Counted from the first letter of the stretch, positions 45,020-55,680 are shown. The stretch: 64,000 nt of DNA from Candidatus Peribacteraceae bacterium (GCA_028718905.1 JAQUKV010000003.1:62001-126000); one strand, 5' to 3'. Numbers and translations are program-made. Notes: generated by a model from the sequence alone, not told the origin.

Positions 45020-45823
45020 ATGAATTCACTCCAGTGGAATGAAGTCCGCGAATCCCAGACCCCGGCAGCGCCCACAGGTGCTCAAACGAACTTCTGGTTT
45101 GGAGCATCCATGGTGCTCGTGGGAGTCATGATCGGATTCACTGCAGGACGCTTTTCGGGTGGAAGTTTCTCTTTCGCCAATGCCGCGCCCGCTCCGACGG
45201 CCCCTGCCCCCTCTGTCCCCGCTGCGGCTCCGGCCCCGACTGCGGCTCCGGATCCCGAAACTGCGACGAATGTCATTCCCGTCGACTTTAAAAAGGATCA
45301 TATCCGCGGCAGCACGAACGCCGACATCGCCGTGATCGAATACTCCGACTTTGAATGCCCGTTCTGCAAACGCGTGCACCCGACCATGCAGCAGCTCCTC
45401 GACCAAAATAAGGGAAAAATCATGTGGATCTACCGTCACTATCCCCTCTCCTTCCACCAGAATGCCGAGAAGGAAGCGGAAGCATCGGAATGTGTGAACG
45501 AGCTCGGTGGCAATACCGCCTTCTGGAAATTCACCGATTTGATCTTTGAACGGACCACCTCCAACGGTACGGGTATCGCACTTGATGCGCTTCCGGGCAT
45601 GGCCAAGGAATCCGGCGTCAACGAGCAGAAATTCCAGAGCTGTCTGGATAGCGGCAAATATGCTCAACCCATCGCCCAGCAGGAGCAGGAGGGCGCCACA
45701 TCGGGCATTCAGGGTACCCCGGGCACGATTGTGTTGAACCTCAAGACACAGCAGAACCGTATCGTCTCGGGCGCTCAGCCGCTCCAGAACTTCCAGGATG
45801 CGATCGATGCCCTCTCGCAATAA
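45020..45823 (+). CDS. Membrane-anchored DsbA-family thioredoxin-fold protein
   Basis: IEYSDFECPFCKRVHPTMQQL; GIQGTPGTIV. Confidence 0.9.
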   Translation: MNSLQWNEVRESQTPAAPTGAQTNFWFGASMVLVGVMIGFTAGRFSGGSFSFANAAPAPTAPAPSVPAAAPAPTAAPDPETATNVIPVDFKKDHIRGSTNADIAVIEYSDFECPFCKRVHPTMQQLLDQNKGKIMWIYRHYPLSFHQNAEKEAEASECVNELGGNTAFWKFTDLIFERTTSNGTGIALDALPGMAKESGVNEQKFQSCLDSGKYAQPIAQQEQEGATSGIQGTPGTIVLNLKTQQNRIVSGAQPLQNFQDAIDALSQ

Positions 45824-45858
45824 TCACCGAATGTTTACTTCGTTTCCCCTCACCACCC

Positions 45859-46083
45859 ATGCGTACTCTCGTTTCCATTCCGGCCATACACTGTCAATCC
45901 TGCGTCGCGCTCATCACGGACGTCAGCCAGGATTTCCCTTCCATCCAGAACATCAATGTCGATGTGCCCTCCAAGACAATCACACTGGAGCATGACGGCC
46001 ATTTCGATCTTCATACCTGGTCCACGGCCGTCGAGGATCTCAATGCCCAGTACAAAGTTCAACCGCTCTCCCAAACACTCTGA
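45859..46083 (+). CDS. Copper chaperone-like HMA protein
   Basis: IPAIHCQSCVALITDV. Confidence 0.75.
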   Translation: MRTLVSIPAIHCQSCVALITDVSQDFPSIQNINVDVPSKTITLEHDGHFDLHTWSTAVEDLNAQYKVQPLSQTL

Positions 46084-46161
46084 ACACGATTGTTCTCCCG
46101 CCCTGCCGCCGCGGAAACGGTGGGGCGGGAGAATGGGTAGGACGAAACATAACATTCCCTT

Positions 46162-46184
46162 TACCTGCCCCCTAGGTCGTGGTA
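46162..46184 (+). promoter_or_regulatory. Candidate CsoR-like operator 2
   Basis: TACCTGCCCCCTAGGTCGTGGTA, overlaps TATTCT -10. Confidence 0.55.
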
Positions 46185-46211
46185 TTCTTTCTGTTGCATT
46201 CCCACCGCACC

Positions 46212-46484
46212 ATGACCGAACAGAAGCAGAAGACACTCATCGGATACAAAAAGGCTCAGAGCCTTCTGAAGAAGATCATCTCGATGGTCGAGGAGGACCG
46301 GTACTGCATCGACATCATGCAGCAGAATCTGGCCGTCATCGGCCTGCTCAAATCCGCGCACCAGCTCCTCTTCGAAGGGCACCTGAACAGCTGTTTCAAG
46401 AGCGCACTCGAAACGAACAGCCCGGCCAAGAAGCAGAAAATGATCGACGAGATCCTGACGGTGACGAAAATGGCCAATAAGTGA
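46212..46484 (+). CDS. csoR: CsoR/DUF156-family metal-sensing repressor
   Basis: C-H-C ligand pattern in RYCIDIMQQNLAVIGLLKSAHQLLFEGHLNSC. Confidence 0.88.
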   Translation: MTEQKQKTLIGYKKAQSLLKKIISMVEEDRYCIDIMQQNLAVIGLLKSAHQLLFEGHLNSCFKSALETNSPAKKQKMIDEILTVTKMANK

Positions 46485-46526
46485 GGAACACGCAGTGCTG
46501 AAAGCCAGACTGGTATACTCGATTCC

Positions 46527-48767
46527 ATGCGCGATCACGCTGCCCATCGGACTTCGTCCCCTCCTGAATCGCACGCACACTGCTCATGCGGCGCAGCTTG
46601 CGTCAGTTGCAGTGCAGAAGAGCTTTGTGTTTCTTCAGGCTGCGATATGGAGGCCAAACAGTATGAGTACAAGATGCGACAGCATATGGGGCACGGCGTC
46701 CACGAAAGCCACGGTCCGATGAAAAAGGAGCATGACATGCAACACATGTCTCATCAGGCGCATGAAGCTGCAATGTCTGATCCGCACATGGCAAAACACA
46801 TGGAAACCGACATGCGGCGGCGGTTCTGGATCGCATTGATCTTCACCGTGCCCATCGCACTCTACTCCCCATTGGGGCAGAAGGTTTTCGGCCTGCACCT
46901 GCCCTCGCCGATCCCCGTCAATGTGCTTCTGCTCCTGCTGACCACTCCGGTCGTTCTCTGGGCGGGATCCATCTTCATCACGGGAAGCTACTATTCGCTC
47001 AAGGCGCGGAAATTGAACATGTCCGTTCTCATCGCCACGGGTGTTCTTGCCGCATACATCGGGAGCGTTATTCTCATGTTCGCTGTAGGGGGAGAAACAT
47101 TCTTTGATGCCGCGGCCATGCTGGTCACATTCGTGCTCTTCGGGCATTGGATGGAGATGAAGTCACGCCGAGGAACTTCCGATGCGCTTCGTGCGCTCTT
47201 CAACCTCATTCCGCCGCAGGCAACCGTTCTGCGCGATGGCAAAGAAACCGTTATTCCAAGCGCGGAGATCATGAAGGGAGACAGCGTCATCCTCAAGCCC
47301 GGTGATAAGGTGCCCGTGGACGGAACCATCATCGAAGGAGAGAGCTCCATTGATGAATCACTCGTTACCGGTGAATCTATTCCCGTCTCTAAAACAAAAA
47401 ACGACAAAGTGGTCGGAGGCTCGGTGAATCAAACAGGCACCGTACAATTCACGGCACAGCAAGTGGGAGCCGATACCGTTCTGGCGCAGATCATCAAGCT
47501 CGTGGAGGCCGCGCAGAACTCCAAAGCTCCCGGACAGCGCATTGCGGACAAAGCCGCAACGATCCTCGTGATTGTCGCCATCGGATCCGGTCTGCTCACC
47601 TTCTTCGGATGGTATTGGGGTGGCAGCGCCTCGATTCTCACATCTCTCACCTTTGCCATCTCGGCCGTCGTCATCGCCTGCCCCGATGCTCTGGGGCTTG
47701 CAACACCGACCGCAGTCGCCGTGGGAACGGGAATCGGCGCCAAACACAACATCCTCATCAAGGATGCGGCGACACTGGAGAATACCTCGCGCATCACCGC
47801 CGTCGTTCTCGATAAGACGGGCACGCTGACAGAAGGAAACCCTAAGGTGACAGATGTCATCGGCTTTGAAGATTTCAAAGAAGACGATGTGCTGGCCTAC
47901 GAAGCCGGCGTAGAGAGCGGCTCGAATCATCCGCTCGCAAAAGCCATTGTGACGCACGCTCACAATAACAATGTCCGTTCTTTTTCCATTCAGAACTTCG
48001 CCTCCATCGCAGGGCATGGACTGAGAGCGACAGTGGAAGGCAAAACGGTCCTGGTGGGGACGGAGAAACTGATGCATGACAATGGTGTCTCCACCGAAGC
48101 GGGGCAGGATGCCTTGAAGAAATTTTCCGGAAAAACCGTCAGCCTGCTCTCCGTTGATGGAAAACTGAAAGGCATCATCGCGGCTGCAGATACCCCCAGA
48201 CCAAGTGCCAAGCGGGCCGTCGACGGACTGAAGGTGCTGGGGATTCAACCGGTCATGCTGACGGGCGATCATCGGACCGTGGCGGAGGAAGTGGCCAGAG
48301 AACTCGGCATTGAGCGTGTCTTCGCAGAAGTTCTCCCGGAACATAAAGCGGACCATGTGAAGAAATTGCAGGAGGAGGGAAAATTCGTCGCCATGGTGGG
48401 TGACGGCATCAATGACGCCCCGGCACTCGCACAAGCGGATATCGGCATTGCCATCGGCGCGGGGACGGATGTGGCGATTGAGACGGGGAATATCGTGCTC
48501 ATGAAGTCCGATCCGGCCGATATTCTCAATGCCATCATTTTGAGCAAGGCAACCGTCCGGAAAATGAAAGAGAATCTCTTCTGGGCGGCGATCTACAATG
48601 TGCTCGCGATTCCCGTGGCCGCAGGCGTGCTCTACCCCTCTTTCGGCATCGCACTGGCACCGGAGATCTCGGCGCTCCTCATGTCCCTCTCCTCCATCAT
48701 CGTTGCTTCCAATGCGGTGCTGCTCAAACACGTCGAGAGCACACTCTCTGTTCCATCGGGGACTTGA
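46527..48767 (+). CDS. P1B-type ATPase with His/Met/Cys-rich N-terminus and CPD motif
   Basis: [60 protein letters not shown]. Confidence 0.92.
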   Translation: MRDHAAHRTSSPPESHAHCSCGAACVSCSAEELCVSSGCDMEAKQYEYKMRQHMGHGVHESHGPMKKEHDMQHMSHQAHEAAMSDPHMAKHMETDMRRRFWIALIFTVPIALYSPLGQKVFGLHLPSPIPVNVLLLLLTTPVVLWAGSIFITGSYYSLKARKLNMSVLIATGVLAAYIGSVILMFAVGGETFFDAAAMLVTFVLFGHWMEMKSRRGTSDALRALFNLIPPQATVLRDGKETVIPSAEIMKGDSVILKPGDKVPVDGTIIEGESSIDESLVTGESIPVSKTKNDKVVGGSVNQTGTVQFTAQQVGADTVLAQIIKLVEAAQNSKAPGQRIADKAATILVIVAIGSGLLTFFGWYWGGSASILTSLTFAISAVVIACPDALGLATPTAVAVGTGIGAKHNILIKDAATLENTSRITAVVLDKTGTLTEGNPKVTDVIGFEDFKEDDVLAYEAGVESGSNHPLAKAIVTHAHNNNVRSFSIQNFASIAGHGLRATVEGKTVLVGTEKLMHDNGVSTEAGQDALKKFSGKTVSLLSVDGKLKGIIAAADTPRPSAKRAVDGLKVLGIQPVMLTGDHRTVAEEVARELGIERVFAEVLPEHKADHVKKLQEEGKFVAMVGDGINDAPALAQADIGIAIGAGTDVAIETGNIVLMKSDPADILNAIILSKATVRKMKENLFWAAIYNVLAIPVAAGVLYPSFGIALAPEISALLMSLSSIIVASNAVLLKHVESTLSVPSGT

Positions 48768-48858
48768 GCAGACAGGCTGTAGAAATATCAACGACGTGAA
48801 ATTGCTGCAAATGGTGCCAAAATGTTTGATTATTCTTCCTCTTGACCGTGAATCTCTA

Positions 48859-48881
48859 TACCTATACCATAGGTACAGGTA
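48859..48881 (+). promoter_or_regulatory. Candidate CsoR-like operator 3
   Basis: TACCTATACCATAGGTACAGGTA, near-palindromic, overlaps TATATA/TATATT. Confidence 0.5.
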
Positions 48882-48899
48882 TATATTTTCCCCTCGACT

Positions 48900-51884
48900 A
48901 TGACAAACATCATCGATCTCCACATTGCTGGAATCCACTGCACATCGTGCGTGAAGCTCATCCGCAAGGAATTGGAGGAAATGAAAGGTATCCGCGCAAT
49001 TGCCATCGAGCAATCCGGCGCGACAACAATCTCCTACGACTCGCCCCTGAAAGAAGAAGCCATTCTTGAAACGATTGGGCGGGCCGGCTACAGCGCCAAA
49101 ATTCTCCAGAACCAAAATACCCTTCCGGACGGGATCACTATGAAGAAGAAGCCTGTCGCCGCCGGAAAGCCGCTGAAAATCCAGCTCACCTCCTCCGTGC
49201 TCGCCGAGGGCAGAGTGCATGAGGGCGAGGGGGGCAAACCCGTTTTTGAAGGCAAGCTCACACAGCACAAGAATGCGGAACTCAGTATCCCCGGCGGAGA
49301 GCATTCCGCGAAGGAGTTCCTCAATCATCTTCTGCAGTCGGTGAATCTCTCCGCGCTGTTTGAAGCGCTCCAGCAACCCGGAAAAAGCCGGGAGCTGCCG
49401 CCCAAGGAGTCAGAAACCACTTCCGTCCGCCTCCCTCTTTCTCCCGCCGAGCCGATGAAAACCGACGGACCGAAGAAAGTATCGCTCTCGTTGTACGGCA
49501 TGCACTGTTCTTCGTGCGCTTCTCTCATTGAGCGATCGCTCAAAAAAGTTCCGGGAGTCAATCAGGCCCACGTGAACTTTGCGGCGGAGAAAGCTTCTGT
49601 GCTTTTCGATCAGGGCAATACCTCGGTGGAGCAGCTCATCAAAGCCGTCGAAAAGGCCGGATACAAAGCGAAAACAGTGGATGAAAAGGATCGTGATTTC
49701 GACAGGAGAAAACGTAATGCGGAGATCCTGCATTACAAAAATTACTTCATTTTCAGCCTCATCTTCAGTCTTCCGTTGCTCTACTTCATGCTGCTGGATT
49801 TTCTGCCATGGATGCCGGGGGCGGTGCTATTACCCGCTTTCTTCGGCATCGCATCGCTCGCACTTGCGACTCCCGTGCAGTTCATTGCGGGAGCCGGCTT
49901 CTATCGCGGGTTTTGGTCCAGTCTGAAGATGAAAACGTTCAATATGGACAGCCTCATCGCCATCGGCACCTCGACGGCGTATTTCTACAGTCTCTTCAAC
50001 TTCCTGAGTTTCGCCTTCGCGAATAACACCATCTTGGGAATCAATGGAGGGAAAATCCCCGATCTCTACTTCGAAACATCGGCCTTTCTTATCACGTTCG
50101 TGCTGCTTGGCAAGTGGCTCGAAACAAAAGCAAAAGGCAGCACGTCGGACGCTATTCGCAAACTCATGGGCCTCAAAGCCAAGACCGCGCGCGTTGTACG
50201 CAACGGCGAGACGAAGGATATTCCCGTCGATGACGTTGTGGTCGGCGATGTCGTTCTGGTCCGTCCCGGCGAGACCATTCCCGTCGACGGCGTAATCATC
50301 AAAGGACACTCATCGGTGGATGAATCCATGCTCACCGGTGAAAGCATCCCCGTGGAAAAGGACATCGGCGACAGAGTTATCGGCGCCACAAGCAATAAGA
50401 CGGGAAGTTTCGAATTTCAGGCCGAACGCATCGGCGAGGAATCAACCCTCGCACAGATCATCCGCCTGATCGAGGAGGCACAAGGCAGCAAGGCGCCCAT
50501 TCAGGGCTTCGCTGACCGCATCTCGGCATGGTTCGTGCCGACGGTGATTCTCATTGCACTGCTGACCTTCGGCCTGTGGTACTTCGTGTTCGGCGCCACG
50601 CTCTCCTTCGCTCTCATGGCCTTCACGGCGGTCATCGTGATTGCCTGCCCGTGCGCATTGGGCCTTGCCACCCCCACCGCCATCATGGTGGGAACCGGCA
50701 AAGGCGCGGAGCACGGGGTCCTCATCAAGGGCGGAGAGCCGCTTGAAGCGGCAAGCAGGATCAATGCCATCATCTTTGACAAAACAGGAACGCTCACCAA
50801 AGGCAAGCCAGAGGTGACCAATATCCTCAGCTTCGGAGAGGAAGAAGACGATATTCTGGCAATCGCCGCCAGCCTGGAACGATCGTCCGAACATCCGCTG
50901 GCCGAGGCCATCTACCTCCATGCACAGGAAGAAGACATTACGCTCGATGACGTACGGGATTTCAAGGCCATTCCGGGGCACGGCATCGAAGGAGTCGTGG
51001 GAAAAACCAAATACTTCTTCGGCAACCGTGCGCTGATCACCGACGTCGCGCATCTGACCCTGAGTCGCGAAGATCGCAAAATCCGCAAACTCGAAGAACA
51101 GGGTAAGACCGTCATGCTCCTCGCGACCGAACAGGAACTCATCGGGCTCATCGCCGTTGCCGACACGGTGAAAGCAACGTCAAAGGATGCCCTCGAGAAG
51201 CTCAAGGAACGGGATATCGCCATCTACATGATCACGGGGGACAACGAACGGACCGCCAAAGCCATCGCAAAGCAGATCGGCATCGAGAACGTGCTTGCGG
51301 AAGTGCTGCCGCAAGACAAAGCCAGCGAAGTGAAGAAGCTGCAGGACGCCGGCAAGAAAGTGGCAATGGTGGGAGACGGCATCAACGATGCCCCTGCGCT
51401 CGCTCAGGCCGATCTGGGCATTGCCATGGGCTCCGGCACGGATGTGGCCATGGAAACCGGCGGCATCGTCATCATCAAAGATGACCTCAATGATGTCGTA
51501 ACGGCGATCGAACTCGCACACGAGACCATGGGGAAAATCCGTCAGAACATGTTCTTCGCGCTCCTCTACAACATGATGGGAATTCCCATCGCGTCACGCG
51601 CGCTGTTTTCCCTGCTCGGACTCTTCCTCCAGCCGGAACTTGCCGGTCTGGCCATGGCCTTCAGCTCCATTTCCGTGGTGACGAACTCGCTGCTGCTGCG
51701 CTTCTTCAGGCCAGGGCACCGCAACATTCTCTCTTTGCTCGCTCCGGCCGTCATGATTGTGTCATTCACCGCTCTGTTCCTCGAATTTGCGATGGTGAGT
51801 TCACGCTTCATGCAGAGCCCCATACCGACGACGGAAGCGCGTGGCGAGTCGGCCATCCAAATCCTTCTTCCCCCCGCACCATAA
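48900..51884 (+). CDS. copA: Copper P1B-type ATPase CopA, two N-terminal HMA domains, CPC motif
   Basis: [47 protein letters not shown]. Confidence 0.95.
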   Translation: MTNIIDLHIAGIHCTSCVKLIRKELEEMKGIRAIAIEQSGATTISYDSPLKEEAILETIGRAGYSAKILQNQNTLPDGITMKKKPVAAGKPLKIQLTSSVLAEGRVHEGEGGKPVFEGKLTQHKNAELSIPGGEHSAKEFLNHLLQSVNLSALFEALQQPGKSRELPPKESETTSVRLPLSPAEPMKTDGPKKVSLSLYGMHCSSCASLIERSLKKVPGVNQAHVNFAAEKASVLFDQGNTSVEQLIKAVEKAGYKAKTVDEKDRDFDRRKRNAEILHYKNYFIFSLIFSLPLLYFMLLDFLPWMPGAVLLPAFFGIASLALATPVQFIAGAGFYRGFWSSLKMKTFNMDSLIAIGTSTAYFYSLFNFLSFAFANNTILGINGGKIPDLYFETSAFLITFVLLGKWLETKAKGSTSDAIRKLMGLKAKTARVVRNGETKDIPVDDVVVGDVVLVRPGETIPVDGVIIKGHSSVDESMLTGESIPVEKDIGDRVIGATSNKTGSFEFQAERIGEESTLAQIIRLIEEAQGSKAPIQGFADRISAWFVPTVILIALLTFGLWYFVFGATLSFALMAFTAVIVIACPCALGLATPTAIMVGTGKGAEHGVLIKGGEPLEAASRINAIIFDKTGTLTKGKPEVTNILSFGEEEDDILAIAASLERSSEHPLAEAIYLHAQEEDITLDDVRDFKAIPGHGIEGVVGKTKYFFGNRALITDVAHLTLSREDRKIRKLEEQGKTVMLLATEQELIGLIAVADTVKATSKDALEKLKERDIAIYMITGDNERTAKAIAKQIGIENVLAEVLPQDKASEVKKLQDAGKKVAMVGDGINDAPALAQADLGIAMGSGTDVAMETGGIVIIKDDLNDVVTAIELAHETMGKIRQNMFFALLYNMMGIPIASRALFSLLGLFLQPELAGLAMAFSSISVVTNSLLLRFFRPGHRNILSLLAPAVMIVSFTALFLEFAMVSSRFMQSPIPTTEARGESAIQILLPPAP

Positions 51885-52867
51885 TGCATCGCCGTATGAT
51901 CCTCATCGGCCTCATGCTCGTGCTGGCCGGCTGCGCCACTCCGGCGACTCCCGAAGCGCAATCTTCCACGACTTCCGGCAGTTTTCTCGCCCTCACCGAT
52001 AACCATGTGCACGGAATCGCGTTCGACCGCAGGGAGACAGACCGTATCTACCTCGCAACGCACACAGGCATCTTCGCACTCACGCCAGATGGGCGTCTCT
52101 CGCAGGTCTCAACGGAGAAGTATGACTTTATGGGTTTTGTCGCGCATCCTTCGGACCCAAACATCTTTTTCGGCAGCGGCCACCCCGCAGACGGCGTCAA
52201 TCTGGGATTCGTCCAGTCTACCGACGGAGGGCACACTTGGAAGAAACTTGCGGACGTCTCCGCCGAAGGACCTGTGGATTTTCACGCAATGACGGTCAGT
52301 GATGCAAATCCACGCCTCATCTACGGATGGGAGGACGGCAACATCTATCGCTCCGAAGACGGAGGGATGAACTGGCGCGCCGTGAACCGGAATCCTGTGA
52401 AGGTGTTGAGTCTCGCGACGGACGCCAAAGACGATCGGATTCTCTATTTGGGAACATTCACGGGTCTTCGTAAAAGTATGGACAGAGGAGAGACATGGCA
52501 ACCGATCACGCCGGTGGACGAAGAACCCATTCACAGCATCGTCAGTTTATCCGATGGCTCACTGATTCTCGCCACGGACTGGGACGGACTCCTGCAGTGG
52601 AATCCGCAGGATACTGCATCTGCTGTCCAGAAGCTCGCTCCCCTTCCCGGAGGATTCGTTGCGACAAAAGTTGCCATCAATCGAAACGATTCAAGCATGA
52701 TCGTGGCTGCGAGCGAAGGATTCGTCTTCCGTTCACGCGACGGAGGCGTGAGTTGGGCTAATGCTCTTGCCGCCGGAGAGGAAGTGACCGAGACAGACGT
52801 ATCGTCGCAAAAGAAAAGCGGAACCTGCTCGGCCGCCGCGGACGGGCATTGTGATGAGGATGAGTGA
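51884..52867 (+). CDS. Lipoprotein, BNR/sialidase-type beta-propeller (F510_1955-like)
   Basis: LMLVLAGC lipobox; STDGGHTWKKL, SEDGGMNWRAV, SMDRGETWQPI, SRDGGVSW. Confidence 0.8.
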   Translation: MHRRMILIGLMLVLAGCATPATPEAQSSTTSGSFLALTDNHVHGIAFDRRETDRIYLATHTGIFALTPDGRLSQVSTEKYDFMGFVAHPSDPNIFFGSGHPADGVNLGFVQSTDGGHTWKKLADVSAEGPVDFHAMTVSDANPRLIYGWEDGNIYRSEDGGMNWRAVNRNPVKVLSLATDAKDDRILYLGTFTGLRKSMDRGETWQPITPVDEEPIHSIVSLSDGSLILATDWDGLLQWNPQDTASAVQKLAPLPGGFVATKVAINRNDSSMIVAASEGFVFRSRDGGVSWANALAAGEEVTETDVSSQKKSGTCSAAADGHCDEDE

Positions 52868-52966
52868 TGACTCATCCGTCTCGCTCCCCGTCATCATGGC
52901 CGTGGGTTTCACGGGGCTCTTTCTTGTTTTTGCGCGGCTGAGTGTTTGAAATCCGCACACATAGAT

Positions 52967-53001
52967 AAGACCCACCATGCGTGCGCACAGTGGGTCTTTT
53001 C
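52967..53001 (+). terminator. Intrinsic terminator ending the copper island
   Basis: AAGACCCAC...GTGGGTCTT-TTCT. Confidence 0.85.
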
Positions 53002-53039
53002 TCGTCGTAGTACGCTCTTCTCAGATTCCTGACCTGCCG

Positions 53040-53675
53040 CTACTCGGCCGGGGCAGCGGCGGGATCCTGCTTCGAATCTCCCTCGGAGTCGGGCGCGGGC
53101 CGTTCGCGCCGGCTGCGCCCGCCGCGCATGGAGCGGAACAGGTCACTGAGACTGCCGAGATCCATTTCCAAACTCGAGCAGAAGCTGTGAGCAGAGCAGC
53201 CATCGCACCGAGATTCCCTCTCGGACGGCGGCGGGGGTTCACGGACGATGACGTCATCCTTGCGAAGCGGCCCGACGTACGCCACCCCATCGTTGTCGGG
53301 GTCGTTGATCTGGGCCAACTTGGCCCCGGAAACCCCCATACTGTCCAGCGTCATCTCGATCATCGCATGGATCATGCGATCCTGGGGGGACTCGGCGTCC
53401 CTCTTGAGCTCACGACCGATGCGGTAGTGAATGCCGGAGAATCTGTAAGGTTCCGACATGGCCTTCGTGGGACCCTCGCCGTCTTCGGCTGCTCGCTCGA
53501 TCGTGACAACATCTCGATCGTAGAACACGAAACCGACGCAGGCCTCGGGGAAGAACAGTTCCTGGTGCGGATTACGATCCGGCACCTGCTGCGCCTCACC
53601 CACTTTGCGGATGTGGCCGTGCTGCAGGGCAATGAAGGACACGAACGTCCGCGGCTCACAACTGAGCGCCTTCAT
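53040..53675 (-). CDS. Hypothetical protein, SD AAGGAG
   Basis: MKALSCEPRTFVSFIALQHGHIRKVGEAQQVPDRNPHQELFFPEACVGFVFYDRDVV; AAGGAGtctcccATG. Confidence 0.55.
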   Translation of the reverse strand: MKALSCEPRTFVSFIALQHGHIRKVGEAQQVPDRNPHQELFFPEACVGFVFYDRDVVTIERAAEDGEGPTKAMSEPYRFSGIHYRIGRELKRDAESPQDRMIHAMIEMTLDSMGVSGAKLAQINDPDNDGVAYVGPLRKDDVIVREPPPPSERESRCDGCSAHSFCSSLEMDLGSLSDLFRSMRGGRSRRERPAPDSEGDSKQDPAAAPAE

Positions 53676-53934
53676 GGGAGACTCCTTCTTAGAAAGAGCG
53701 AAAGAACGAGAACCGGCAACACACCGGGGCTCGCACTTCGCAAGCCACCATTCACCCATTGACCGGGACGGGCATTGTACTGATTTTTTGGCTTATATCA
53801 ATGCTTCCCGAAGACTATTCGCCCGGTGTGGATTGTATAACTTTTTTGTTCAATGTTAGAAAGACTTTTCACTCTGAGCCTTGCATGCCGGGAGTAAATC
53901 ACTAAAGATGCCCCGAAATTCTCCCCTTCTCTCC

Positions 53935-54927
53935 ATGACCGAAACGTTGCATCATGATCAGGATTCCACTCCGGAAACCGGCCACCCCGCCGATGATACC
54001 CGTGAAACCCGCAGAGAATTCTTAGAATACGCGATTGCTGGTACTGCCGCCGCTCTCACTTCTTCCCTCTCTTCCGATATGGCCACCGCTCAGGATCATC
54101 ATGCACAGGAGCACCATCCCGACATGGGTCAGCTGCTCGCAAAACAACTCGCCCACCCCTTCAACCAGAATTCGGAACAGTGGCTCGATACCCATGAGAA
54201 GGAATGGCAGGAGTGCTTTGACTGCTCCAATAATCCCGTATCCGAGGTGACCGTCCTCTGCATTGATGAACGCATGATGCTCGAAATGAAAACACAATTC
54301 GGAAAGCGCGTACTCCGCGTCGCCGGTTCGGGCATCCTGTGGAAGAATGCCGACGAGTTCGTCGATGCCGTCGTGGCCTACGTCACGGCACGCCTCAACG
54401 GCCGCCCGCTCTCTGCGATCAAAGTCCGCATAAGCTCCCATGGGGATGAAAATGGAAGGGGCTGCGGAGCAGCGGGTATCAAGTATGGCAGCGAGACGAA
54501 TCCCGACCAATGCGCGCGCGACGAGCAGAACAATGTGATCGTTGCCAAACTCAGGGAGCGCGGCATCGACGCGGAATTCATCGGCGACAAAGAAATGCGC
54601 CAGGAGCCGCACGATGCCATCGGCGCCGTCGTCGACTGCACGGGAGGACGCCTGCAGAGACTCCCCGGGCTCAATACGTTCGTCATCGCGATGCCCGACC
54701 ATATCGGCTACGCCGTCACGGAGGCAATGCTGGCGCTCAAGATCTCCACGGGCAGTCACGCCTACGGCGACAAGCTGAAACAGTACACCTTCGTGATCTT
54801 CGACGATCCGGCACGCCCCGAGATCGCCCGGCAGATCATTGCGTCGCTGAAAGAGCAGACGCAGGAATACAAAGCAAAAGGGATGGATATCCGCTTTGCG
54901 ACAAGGCAAGCGCCGGCTGTGAAATAG
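53935..54927 (+). CDS. Exported protein, possible divergent beta-carbonic-anhydrase-like (start may be 53908)
   Basis: TRRTREFLEY-like Tat/TM N-term; VTVLCIDERMMLEMK...GKRVLRVAGSGI...SSHGDENGRGCGAAG. Confidence 0.5.
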   Translation: MTETLHHDQDSTPETGHPADDTRETRREFLEYAIAGTAAALTSSLSSDMATAQDHHAQEHHPDMGQLLAKQLAHPFNQNSEQWLDTHEKEWQECFDCSNNPVSEVTVLCIDERMMLEMKTQFGKRVLRVAGSGILWKNADEFVDAVVAYVTARLNGRPLSAIKVRISSHGDENGRGCGAAGIKYGSETNPDQCARDEQNNVIVAKLRERGIDAEFIGDKEMRQEPHDAIGAVVDCTGGRLQRLPGLNTFVIAMPDHIGYAVTEAMLALKISTGSHAYGDKLKQYTFVIFDDPARPEIARQIIASLKEQTQEYKAKGMDIRFATRQAPAVK

Positions 54928-54982
54928 GTGCAGAAACGGCACTATTATCCCATCACCTATTCATATTGTATTTTGTGACTTC

Positions 54983-55075
54983 ACCTCTCCCCCTTTTTCC
55001 CCCTCTCCAGAGAGAGGGGGAACTCTATCGAACTCCTCTTTCTCCATTGGAGAAAGGGGTTGGGGGGATAGAGGT
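54983..55075. mobile_element. MITE-like palindromic element (no ORF), ends match the rsmG-inserted element
   Basis: ACCTCTCCCCCTTTTTCCCCCTCTCC-AGAG-AGAGGGGG ... CCTCTTTCTCC-ATT-GGAGAAAGGGGTTGGGGGGATAGAGGTT. Confidence 0.75.
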
Positions 55076-55244
55076 TGTGTTGAAAATGAAAGAAGTAGCC
55101 AAAAAATGAGAGTCATACCTACTTCAGCGCCGCCTTGGCTGAGGAGATTTCTGCAAGCCTCAGAGAAGAGATCTTTCATTTGACAGTCGTTTTATATGGT
55201 TCATCGTATCTCCGTACAGGGGCTCTTTCACAAGGAGGCTCACC

Positions 55245-55619
55245 ATGAGCACGGATACAGCTTTCCGACGGATCACTTCGGAAGTTGTGGATGGAGTCCT
55301 CGTGATCGGGTTTCGGGGCGGCCCGGGCCTGAAGCTCATCGAGACTCCCGTCGTTAGGGAATTCAGAAGAGAACTGACGGCCGCAATCGGTGAGCGCGAT
55401 CGCGTGCTCCTCGACTTCACGAACGTCGACTACTTCAACAGCGTCGCGCTTGGCGCTGTGCAAAACAATGCCCGCCGGCTTGGCAAGAAGGGAAAAACCC
55501 TGGTGCTCTGTTGCGTCAGGCCGGAAATCCTGGTGGTTTTCAGCATTACCTGGACCACCCCAGGCCTCTGCCAGCATTACGCCAATCGTCAGAGCGCCCT
55601 TCAGGCGCTCAAAGGATGA
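55245..55619 (+). CDS. STAS-domain-like protein
   Basis: SD CAAGGAGGctcaccATG; VLLDFTNVDYFNSVALGAVQNNARRLGKKGKTLVLCCV. Confidence 0.65.
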   Translation: MSTDTAFRRITSEVVDGVLVIGFRGGPGLKLIETPVVREFRRELTAAIGERDRVLLDFTNVDYFNSVALGAVQNNARRLGKKGKTLVLCCVRPEILVVFSITWTTPGLCQHYANRQSALQALKG

Positions 55620-55644
55620 ACAGTTGCAGCCCCCTGTACAACTC

Positions 55645-55680
55645 GACCCTCCCTCCACTTCGGAACGGAGGGTCTGTTTT
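55645..55680 (+). terminator. Intrinsic terminator
   Basis: GACCCTCC...GGAGGGTC-TGTTTT. Confidence 0.8.
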
